From Acidobacteriaceae bacterium (GTDB taxonomy: Bacteria > Acidobacteriota > Terriglobia > Terriglobales > Acidobacteriaceae): DNA of 20,073 bases. The notes beneath the pieces were generated by a model. It did not search any database and was not told the DNA's origin. It saw only the letters and a program-made list of their open reading frames with translations. The translations under genes were made by a program, and so were the position numbers. The number at the start of each line of letters is the position of its first letter. Position 1 is the first letter of the stretch. Positions 13,860 to 20,073 of the stretch are shown one piece after another. The stretch is taken from contig PKXI01000380.1 in the NCBI GenBank assembly GCA_003133425.1, positions 39,987-60,059 on the forward strand. The letters run 5' to 3'.

Positions 13860-16142
13860 ATGCAATTCCTCGGCGATCCTCGACGGCGTTCTGTGGTTCT
13901 GCTCGGGTGCGGGGTGCTTTTGTTCTTTGCTTTGCTGGGTACCCTCCAGGCATTCAACATCCGCGTCCTGAATCCTGTAACAGCTGGGGAGACGCTCGTC
14001 TTTACTGGGCTTACGGTCGTGGTGTTCCTGCTGCTGATGGTGCTGCTGATGCTGCTGCTCAGGAATATCCTGAAGCTTTATGCGGATCAAAGCAGCAGCG
14101 CGCTGGGGGCACGGTTGCGCACGCGGATGGTGCTGGGCGCCACGCTGATCGCCCTTACGCCCGCGGTCTTCATGTTTCTGTTCAGCTTCCTGTTGATGAA
14201 CCGGTCGATTGACCGATGGTTTTCGCAGCCCACAACGGAATTGCGGGAAGACTCGACGCGAGTGGTGCTGGAACTGGCGCAATACGTAACCAGCAACGCG
14301 CGCGGTGAAGCGGATTCGATCGCGGCCTCGGGTGCTCCAGACATGGACATGCAGGCGCTGCAGGATGTGCTGGCCGCGCATCGCGTAACGCTCCAAGGCG
14401 GATTCGTGGTGATCTACGATAGGAACCGGAAGGAGCTGGCAAATTTCTCGGCTCCGCCGGAGTCGAGCGAGGCCACCCTGGTTGCCTGGCAGGACGAAGG
14501 CACCCGCGATAGCAACGCAATTCATGGCTCGTTGGCGTCGCTCCTCCTGCCCGCCGCGCAACGCAGCGATATGTCGATGGTGAAAGTGGCGGGCCAGGAG
14601 TACGCAATCGGCATGTCGGCGACGGCATCGGGCAAGATGGTGATAGCAGCCCTCCCCATGCCGCAGGGACTGAGCCAGACTACAGCGCGCATTCGCTCGG
14701 GTGCGGCCGCCTATTGGCAGCTCTTCCGCACACGCAACAGCATCCGCACGATTTTCTTCCTCATGCAATTGCTGATCACAGTGTTTATTTTCTTTTCGAG
14801 TCTGTGGCTGGCTATGTTCCTGTCCAAGCAGATTACGCGGCCGGTGGAAGCGCTAGGCATGGCGATGGACGAGATCGCGGCCGGCAAATACGACCACCGC
14901 GTGGCCGCGATTGCAACCGGGGAGATGGGCGACTTGGTGCGGGCTTTCAATCATATGGCCGCGGACCTTGAAGCCAGCCGGCAACTCGCGGAGAGCTCTT
15001 CGGCGCAACTCACTGCGGCTAACCAGGCCATTGAGGAGCGGCGGCGCGAACTGGAGACTATTGTTGAGACGATTCCCAGCGGTGTTGTAACGCTGGATGG
15101 CTCGGGCGCGGTGCTGCAATCGAATCGCGCCTTTGCCGCGCTGATGGGTCTGAGAGAGGATGTTCCCCTGGCGGGGGAGAAGATCGACACGCTGCTCCCG
15201 GTGGAGTTAGCTGAGGATCTGGCCGGCTTGATCCGGCGCGGTCACCGCATGGGTGCCGCATCCACCGAGATTGAATTCCATTCTCGAGGGCGCACCATTC
15301 ATCTGGCCATTACCAGCGCGCGTCTTGAGTTGATGCGCGGACAGACTGGAAACGTGCTGGTAGTGGAAGACACCACCGAACTCTTGCGCGCACAGCGGCA
15401 GGTGGCGTGGAAAGAGGTTGCGCAGCGAGTGGCGCACGAGATCAAGAATCCGCTTACGCCTATCGCACTTTCGGCCGAGCGAATTGGCAAGCATCTTGAC
15501 CGCGGGCAGCCGGACTCACCAAACGTGATTCGCAAATGCAGCGAAGTGATCCTGGCCTGCGTGGGAACCTTGCGTACTCTCGTTGACCAGTTTTCGGCAC
15601 TGGCGCAGTTTCCCGCGCCACAGCCGCGCGCCTGCGACATGAATAAAGTCGCGGAAGAAGCGCTTGCAATGTTCGCAGGCCGCCTCGAAGGAATTACTGT
15701 ACAACGCGATCTTGAGCCCGGATTGCCGACGGTGTTGGCCGATCCTGAGGCCTTGCGGCGGGCGCTGGCAAACTTGATCGACAATGCCGCCGAAGCGATG
15801 CAGGGCAGCCTGCTGAGAGTGCTCGCGATTCACAGTGCACTCAGCGAAGATGGCGGAGCAGTCGAAGTGATTGTCTCCGACACCGGCCACGGGCTGACCG
15901 ATGAGATACGCGAGCGGTTGTTTTTGCCCTTCTATTCCACCAAGCATCGCGGCACCGGCCTTGGCCTGTCGATTGCCGCCAAGATCGTGCAGGAGCATGG
16001 CGGCTCAATCCGCGCCGAAGCCAACAGCCCCAAGGGCGCGCGCTTTCTGCTGCGCCTGCCGCTGATGGATTCAGAGATGCATGCGGGGACACCGGTGCTT
16101 GAAGGCAGCACTGAGACGGCGTTGAAGGGACTGCAATCGTGA
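13860..16142 (+). CDS. ntrY: NtrY-like membrane sensor histidine kinase
   Basis: This kinase should phosphorylate the response regulator encoded next to it. The 760-residue product has an N-terminal membrane module (segments about 11-33, 47-68 and 91-113), a periplasmic sensor region (about 115-295), a further membrane segment (297-321), a HAMP domain (about 322-375), a short coiled coil, a PAS domain (about 395-500), and a HisKA domain with phospho-acceptor His526 in AWKEVAQRVAHEIKNPLTPIALSAERI, a wording typical of NtrY. The ATPase domain has the N box (NLIDNAAEAM, N642), DTGHG (674-678) and FLPFYSTKHRGTGLGLS. The stop overlaps the regulator's GTG by 4 nt. NtrY proteins take part in nitrogen, redox or envelope responses; the signal here is unknown. 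The ATG lies 6 bp after a perfect -10 element, with no ribosome binding site. Confidence 0.9.
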   Translation: MQFLGDPRRRSVVLLGCGVLLFFALLGTLQAFNIRVLNPVTAGETLVFTGLTVVVFLLLMVLLMLLLRNILKLYADQSSSALGARLRTRMVLGATLIALTPAVFMFLFSFLLMNRSIDRWFSQPTTELREDSTRVVLELAQYVTSNARGEADSIAASGAPDMDMQALQDVLAAHRVTLQGGFVVIYDRNRKELANFSAPPESSEATLVAWQDEGTRDSNAIHGSLASLLLPAAQRSDMSMVKVAGQEYAIGMSATASGKMVIAALPMPQGLSQTTARIRSGAAAYWQLFRTRNSIRTIFFLMQLLITVFIFFSSLWLAMFLSKQITRPVEALGMAMDEIAAGKYDHRVAAIATGEMGDLVRAFNHMAADLEASRQLAESSSAQLTAANQAIEERRRELETIVETIPSGVVTLDGSGAVLQSNRAFAALMGLREDVPLAGEKIDTLLPVELAEDLAGLIRRGHRMGAASTEIEFHSRGRTIHLAITSARLELMRGQTGNVLVVEDTTELLRAQRQVAWKEVAQRVAHEIKNPLTPIALSAERIGKHLDRGQPDSPNVIRKCSEVILACVGTLRTLVDQFSALAQFPAPQPRACDMNKVAEEALAMFAGRLEGITVQRDLEPGLPTVLADPEALRRALANLIDNAAEAMQGSLLRVLAIHSALSEDGGAVEVIVSDTGHGLTDEIRERLFLPFYSTKHRGTGLGLSIAAKIVQEHGGSIRAEANSPKGARFLLRLPLMDSEMHAGTPVLEGSTETALKGLQS

Positions 16143-17494
16143 ATCACATCCTAGTAGTGGACGACGAAGCGGAGATACGCACCTCGCTGGAAGAAATTCT
16201 GCGCGAAGAGGGTTACAGCGTGGCCGGCGCCGCCACTGCCGCCGAAGCATTGGTGCTGCTGCAGGACGCCCCGTACGATGTGGTGCTGCTCGATATCTGG
16301 CTTCCCGACCGGGATGGGCTTGAAGTGCTGGCCGAGGTGCGCCAGCAGGCGCCGGAGACGAGGCCAGAGGTAGTAATCATCAGCGGCCACGGCACCATTG
16401 AGACCGCTGTAAAGGCCACCAAGCTGGGCGCATACGATTTTCTTGAGAAGCCTCTGTCGCTCGATCGCACGTTGATCGTGGTCAAGAATGCAGTGGAGGC
16501 GCGACGGCTGCGTACAGAGAACCAGGAGTTCAAGCGCCAGTTTAGCGTGGGCTCTATTCTTACCGGTGAAAGCGTGCCGGTAAAGGCGCTGCGCCAGCAG
16601 ATTCGCCTGATGGCACCGACCAATGGACGCGTGCTCATTTACGGCGAATCGGGTACGGGCAAGGAGCTGATCGCGCGCGCCATTCACGCCGAGAGCCTGC
16701 GCCGCGACCGCGTGTTCGTGGAGTTGAACTGCGCCGCCATTCCCGAGGCGCACATCGAGGCGGAGTTGTTCGGCTATCGGCACGGCGTTCAACCCGGCGG
16801 GCTGCCGGAGCAGCGCGGCACTCTTGAGCGCGCCGACGGCGGCTCGCTGTTTCTGGACGAAGTGGGCGACATGAGCCTGAAGACCCAGGCCAAGGTGCTC
16901 AGCGCTCTGGACGACCAGATGTTTACGCCGGTTGGCGGCACGCAACCGCTGCGCGTGGACGTGCGCCTGATCGCAAGCACGAACAAAGATCTCGAAGAGG
17001 AGATTGCCAAGGGAAATTTCCGCGAGGATCTGTTCTACAGGCTCAACGTGGTTCCGTTCTTTGTGCCACCGCTTCGCGAGCGCAAGCAGGATATACCGCT
17101 GCTGGCACGCGAGTTTCTGACCGATTTTGGTCGCCAGTACGGGCGTCCGCGTATGGAGATCGGCGAGGAAGCCCTTGCTACCCTGGCCCAATACCACTGG
17201 CCGGGCAACGTGCGCGAACTGAAGAATGTGATCGAGCGGGTAATGATTCTGAATCCGCGCGTACTGCGTATTGAGCGAAAGCACCTGCCTCCGCTGACAC
17301 ATAAAGCGGGCTCGCGATCGACCGAAGAGTTTTCAAGCCTGCAGCAGGCGCGCGATGCCTACGAGCGCGAATACATACTCAAGAAGATTGAAGAAGCACG
17401 GAATAATGTAAGTCACGCCGCCGAATTGCTTGGCCTTGAGCGCAGCCATCTTTACCGCAAGATGAAGGCGCTTGGCATCAGCGTCCGAGAGTAG
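16139..17494 (+). CDS. ntrX: NtrX-like response regulator with AAA+ domain lacking GAFTGA
   Basis: The 451-residue product has a receiver domain (about 1-120: acidic D8/D9, phospho-acceptor D52, S82, K104), a sigma-54-activator-type AAA+ domain (about 140-385) and a Fis-type helix-turn-helix (about 405-449). Walker A GESGTGKE (169-176), Walker B GGSLFLDE (235-241) and the arginine region FREDLFYRLNV (294-304) are intact. At residues 216-221, where sigma-54 activators have GAFTGA, the sequence reads GVQPGG, so contact with sigma-54 is probably lost. NtrX-like features include LDIWLPDRDGLEVL and ISGHGTIETAVKATKLGAYDFLEKP. The start is GTG, overlapping the kinase stop as GTGA, which implies translational coupling. 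It probably regulates by DNA binding with the housekeeping sigma factor or as a repressor. Confidence 0.92.
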   Translation: MNHILVVDDEAEIRTSLEEILREEGYSVAGAATAAEALVLLQDAPYDVVLLDIWLPDRDGLEVLAEVRQQAPETRPEVVIISGHGTIETAVKATKLGAYDFLEKPLSLDRTLIVVKNAVEARRLRTENQEFKRQFSVGSILTGESVPVKALRQQIRLMAPTNGRVLIYGESGTGKELIARAIHAESLRRDRVFVELNCAAIPEAHIEAELFGYRHGVQPGGLPEQRGTLERADGGSLFLDEVGDMSLKTQAKVLSALDDQMFTPVGGTQPLRVDVRLIASTNKDLEEEIAKGNFREDLFYRLNVVPFFVPPLRERKQDIPLLAREFLTDFGRQYGRPRMEIGEEALATLAQYHWPGNVRELKNVIERVMILNPRVLRIERKHLPPLTHKAGSRSTEEFSSLQQARDAYEREYILKKIEEARNNVSHAAELLGLERSHLYRKMKALGISVRE

Positions 17495-17679
17495 CCGCCG
17501 ACTCTGTCCGGAAATGAACGTAAAGTCGCGATTTTGGACAGCCCGCACCCAGAAGCGCTGCAATGGGGTTCTAACTATCGCCTTGCCGATGAGCTACTTG
17601 ACGCATTCGCGGTCGGGTGAAAACATGGCCGTGAAATTGCTGTCATATCCTCTGATCGAACAATGCGTGGAGGCCTGTC

Positions 17680-18135
17680 ATGGCGTACTTCGAGCGGATC
17701 AAGGATGTAGTTTCCTCCCCCTTCAGCCCCGAAATCATCCGGCAGCGGACTGCGACCGGCTGGCAGATGGTCTCAATCGAATGGAGGCGCGAACTTCCCG
17801 ATGGTGAAGCGCCTGCTGAAGGCATCTTCGGCGAAGACATTCCCTATGGTCTGCGCATCTCCGACGACTGCAATCGGTTGGAGGTCGATCCCACCGAGTA
17901 CCAGGTCCTGATGGAGATCATGGAATTGCTGGTGCAGGACTTTTCCTATTCAAGCATCGTCAGCAACCTGAACGAGAAGGGCTTTCGTCAGCGCAACGGC
18001 AAGCCTTGGAGCCGCGTTTCGGTCTTCAATATGATTCCGCGCCTCATCGAGGTTGGCCCCAAGTTCTTTTCGTCCCAGGAGTGGGAGAAGCGGCGGCAGC
18101 GATTCGAGCGCGCTGCGGCACCAGTGGAAAGCTGA
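17680..18135 (+). CDS. Small protein resembling a serine-recombinase 'Recombinase' domain, no catalytic domain
   Basis: The 151-residue product has no resolvase N-terminal catalytic domain. Its second half (about 80-145: YSSIVSNLNEKGFRQRNGKPWSRVSVFNMIPRLIEVGPKFFSSQEWEKRRQRFE) resembles the helix-turn-helix-like Recombinase domain of large serine recombinases, in which a low-complexity variant of 'IARELNARGIPTPRGGKWTPSTV' is usual. The first half (about 1-78) contains GWQMVSIEWRRELP and is not recognised. A DNA-binding role is therefore plausible but not shown. The ATG follows GGAGG at 6-nt spacing, supporting a real gene. It follows the regulator after a 185-bp spacer that holds no other gene, and converges on DoxX. 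No att sites or mobile-element genes are nearby. Confidence 0.75.
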   Translation: MAYFERIKDVVSSPFSPEIIRQRTATGWQMVSIEWRRELPDGEAPAEGIFGEDIPYGLRISDDCNRLEVDPTEYQVLMEIMELLVQDFSYSSIVSNLNEKGFRQRNGKPWSRVSVFNMIPRLIEVGPKFFSSQEWEKRRQRFERAAAPVES

Positions 18136-18197
18136 CGGATTCCCCGGATCACCGCTGCAACGTCAGCTAGGAGCTTTGCGCAAGCAGGTTATCGTGC

Positions 18198-18614
18198 TCA
18201 TTTCCGTCGATCGAAAGACCAGCTGCCCGCCCCGAGGCAAGCAATCGCAATCAGCCCGAGTAACATGCAGAAGTCTGTGCGTCCCTCGTGCATCGCTGCC
18301 CAGAATCCCTGCTTGTGCAGCATGGGCACCTTGGTGGTTGCAATGGCGACCCCGATATCGATGAGCAGCGGAACGACCGCATAAATAGTTGCAATTCCAA
18401 GAATCAGCATTGCGCCGCATAAGATTTCAACCACCCCCACAAATGGCCCCGTGAACTGCGGAGCCGGGATGCCGATCTTTTCGAACCGGCCCGCGCCCAA
18501 CGCCGAGGGGAAAAGGAACTTCTGAATTCCCTCGGAGAGGAAAACCCAGCCTACGAGGAGCCGTAGCAGAAGCAGTCCGAAACCGTTCCGTGCCCCCGAT
18601 GATGTAGCTGCCAT
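18198..18614 (-). CDS. DoxX-family membrane protein
   Basis: The 138-residue product has four predicted membrane segments (about 11-30, 54-74, 77-93, 113-130) and the DoxX signature LLLLRLLVGWVFLSEGIQKFLFP followed by GRFEKIGIPAPQFTGPFVGVVEILCGAMLILG. DoxX/YphA-like proteins are small inner-membrane proteins, some linked to quinone or thiol redox processes, but most have no defined role. GGAGG at 18619-18623 lies 4 nt before the ATG. It converges on the recombinase-domain-like gene with a 62-bp gap and is divergent from the MFS transporter. Family call is secure; function is not. Confidence 0.88.
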   Translation of the reverse strand: MAATSSGARNGFGLLLLRLLVGWVFLSEGIQKFLFPSALGAGRFEKIGIPAPQFTGPFVGVVEILCGAMLILGIATIYAVVPLLIDIGVAIATTKVPMLHKQGFWAAMHEGRTDFCMLLGLIAIACLGAGSWSFDRRK

Positions 18615-18692
18615 ATGTCCTCCAGTTCAAATGAGCACTTATTTTGCGGGAGCCATGCTCCAAGATTCACCGGAATTGTAGCACCGGCAAGA

Positions 18693-18733
18693 TGCAGGCA
18701 CAGGTATTGGTACACGGGTATCAGTGCCGTGCA
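18693..18733. promoter_or_regulatory. Imperfect inverted repeat in the DoxX-MFS divergent spacer
   Basis: TGCAGGCAC (18693-18701) pairs with GTGCCGTGCA (18724-18733) with a single bulged base, around 22 nt that contain GGTAT twice. The position between two divergent genes suits a shared operator. No -35/-10 pair is convincing on either side. Confidence 0.35.
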
Positions 18734-18795
18734 GCATTGCGGGCGACGCGAAACTGCGTGTGCCCCGGAACCAAACCCATGCTACGCTAAGGCAC

Positions 18796-20058
18796 ATGCA
18801 ACCAGCTGCCGGCACTGAAGCTGAGCTCGCATTCCCACCCGCATCAAGTGAGCGCCCCTGGCTCTTCAACTACCTCATTGCGCCCATGGCGGTCATGTCT
18901 ATTGGTCTGGTTGGGGGTGCGCTCTCCTATTTGCTCAGGCGCGAGGGCGTCGATCCCGCGCACGGAGCAAGCATTGTTGCTCTTGTCAGCCTGCCGCACG
19001 CGATCTATTTTCTATGGGGCCCGATTACGGACTTCTGGTTGCGTAGGCGAACCTGGCTCATGCTGGCGGCCGTTGCGGCCGCGGCTGCGCAGTTAGTTGC
19101 ATTCCACCAGCCCCGTCTTGCGTCGTCGCGGGCAGTCGGCTTCATGTTCCTGGGTTTGTGCTTCGGAGGGCTTGTCGTGGCCGCATGTGGCGGCATGATG
19201 GGCACACTGCGTAGCGAAAAGAGCCGCCGTCTTGCCGGCAGTTTTTACCAAAGCGGTTCGCTGGCCTTCGGCGGGCTCGCAGTCTTCTTGCTCATATCGC
19301 TTGCGGACCGCCTTCGGCTTGGATCGCTTGGTTGGATTGTTGCGGTCATGATCGCTTTGCCATCGCTCTTCGCCTTCGCCGCACCGAGTCAATTGGTACT
19401 CGGCGAGCACTCCGCGCGCGAGGCGGCTTCGCGCATCTGGCAGGAGTTTCGCTCAACTTTTCTGCGCTGGGAAGCGATTCCCTACACGCTGCTTATAACG
19501 TTTCCCATGTGCAGTGGCGCCATGATCGGTTTGCTGCCGGGCCTCGCGGCGGATTTCGGCGTCAGCGGCCGCCAGGTTGCCTGGATGAATGGCGTGGCCG
19601 GAGCGCTGCTGATGGCCGCAGGCGCCATGTCGGCGTCATTGATTCCCGTCCGGATTCGTGCCCCAATCGCATTCCTGCTGGCCGGCCTTGTCAATGCGGC
19701 CGCTCTGGCTTTGCTCGCTCTGGGAGCGCTACGGCCGGCGGTTTACTTCACGAGTACAGTACTCTACCTCTTTACCATCGGAGCCTGCTACGCCTTGTTC
19801 ACAGGAGTGGCGCTGGAGTTTCTGGGCGGCTCCGGCAAGAGTGGCAGTTCGCGCTACGCCATCATCAACTCGCTGGGCAACCTGCCTGTCGCTTATATGG
19901 CGTATCTCGATGGCAGAAGCTATGCATATTGGGGCCCACGCGCCATGCCTGGGGCGGATGCTGTGCTGAGCGCTGTTGGAGCCACTCTGCTGCTTGCCCA
20001 TTTTGTAGTTAGCCGGCGTCGAAAACAATCAATGGAGAAACCGAACAGCAGCGTCTAG
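18796..20058 (+). CDS. MFS-superfamily transporter
   Basis: The 420-residue product has about 12 predicted membrane segments in two halves and no large soluble domain. The loop after the second segment, FLWGPITDFWLRRRTWLML (about residues 77-95), resembles the major-facilitator motif A region and the equivalent 'WGPLxDR' loop of AmpG/PAT-type transporters, so an AmpG-like muropeptide permease or related carrier is one possibility, but substrate cannot be set. Start: a GTG at 18724 would add 24 residues with no transporter character, inside an inverted repeat, so the ATG at 18796 (AAGG 4 nt upstream) is preferred. It is divergent from the DoxX gene. The stop lies 15 bp before the end of the window. 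Confidence 0.85.
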   Translation: MQPAAGTEAELAFPPASSERPWLFNYLIAPMAVMSIGLVGGALSYLLRREGVDPAHGASIVALVSLPHAIYFLWGPITDFWLRRRTWLMLAAVAAAAAQLVAFHQPRLASSRAVGFMFLGLCFGGLVVAACGGMMGTLRSEKSRRLAGSFYQSGSLAFGGLAVFLLISLADRLRLGSLGWIVAVMIALPSLFAFAAPSQLVLGEHSAREAASRIWQEFRSTFLRWEAIPYTLLITFPMCSGAMIGLLPGLAADFGVSGRQVAWMNGVAGALLMAAGAMSASLIPVRIRAPIAFLLAGLVNAAALALLALGALRPAVYFTSTVLYLFTIGACYALFTGVALEFLGGSGKSGSSRYAIINSLGNLPVAYMAYLDGRSYAYWGPRAMPGADAVLSAVGATLLLAHFVVSRRRKQSMEKPNSSV

Positions 20059-20073
20059 GTGTGTGTCGGGCAT

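Noticed and set aside
13800..14768. 322-codon open frame antisense to the kinase
   Set aside because: His/Gln/Glu-rich translation (QQHQQHHQQQEHH) is the reverse complement of the CTG-rich membrane segment, not a protein.
16784..16801. Recent frameshift or sequencing error as the cause of the missing GAFTGA
   Set aside because: The reading frame is continuous and well conserved on both sides, and the replacement is exactly six residues, so a simple single indel cannot explain it; an old compensated change remains possible.
16151..17302. 383-codon open frame antisense to the response regulator
   Set aside because: It is a shadow of the ntrX-like gene; the product is low-complexity and has no recognisable motif.

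Overview
The window looks like chromosomal DNA from a GC-rich Gram-negative bacterium, most plausibly an acidobacterium (Terriglobia-like). The evidence is gene content and protein style: an mreBCD-mrdA-rodA block with long MreC and PBP2 tails, a NIPSNAP-family secreted protein, and an NtrY/NtrX-type pair whose AAA+ domain lacks GAFTGA. No rRNA, tRNA, CRISPR array, insertion sequence or phage module was seen. The phylum is an inference, because no marker gene is present.

Layout. Positions 1-496 hold no certain gene, only an open minus-strand frame leaving the left edge and a weak hairpin after rodA. Positions 497-6607 (minus strand) are the cell-elongation operon, transcribed mreB, mreC, mreD, mrdA (PBP2), rodA, with tight spacing and an ATGA overlap between mrdA and rodA. 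Divergent from mreB, a single aldehyde dehydrogenase gene (6883-8373) follows a hairpin-bearing leader and converges on an unrecognised single-pass membrane protein (8396-9628, minus). A 239-bp divergent spacer with a perfect 11-bp inverted repeat separates that gene from a GPR/YghZ-type aldo-keto reductase (9868-10905), which ends at a good intrinsic terminator. An Lrp/AsnC regulator (10987-11523, minus) is divergent from alanine dehydrogenase ald (11722-12837), a classic regulator/target pair. A NIPSNAP-like exported protein (12889-13683) follows ald.

From 13860 a two-gene operon encodes an NtrY-like membrane sensor kinase and an NtrX-like response regulator with a 4-nt GTGA overlap. The kinase gene has a perfect TATAAT placed so that transcription should begin at its ATG, suggesting a leaderless mRNA. 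The regulator keeps its receiver domain, Walker A and B and Fis HTH but carries GVQPGG where sigma-54 activators carry GAFTGA, so it probably does not work through sigma-54. Next come a 151-aa protein resembling only the recombinase-domain part of a serine recombinase (17680-18135), a DoxX-family membrane protein (18198-18614, minus), and a divergent MFS transporter (18796-20058) that ends 15 bp before the window does.

How the genes work together. MreB filaments with MreC/MreD and the RodA/PBP2 glycosyltransferase-transpeptidase pair build the lateral wall. Lrp and Ald handle alanine/pyruvate interconversion. The aldehyde dehydrogenase and aldo-keto reductase are separate carbonyl-metabolism enzymes. 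The two-component pair senses an unknown envelope or nitrogen/redox cue. I found no clearly new multi-gene system. The most unusual points are the GAFTGA-less regulator, the probable leaderless kinase mRNA, the palindromic site at 9714-9741, the extended tails of MreC and PBP2, and the orphan membrane protein at 8396.
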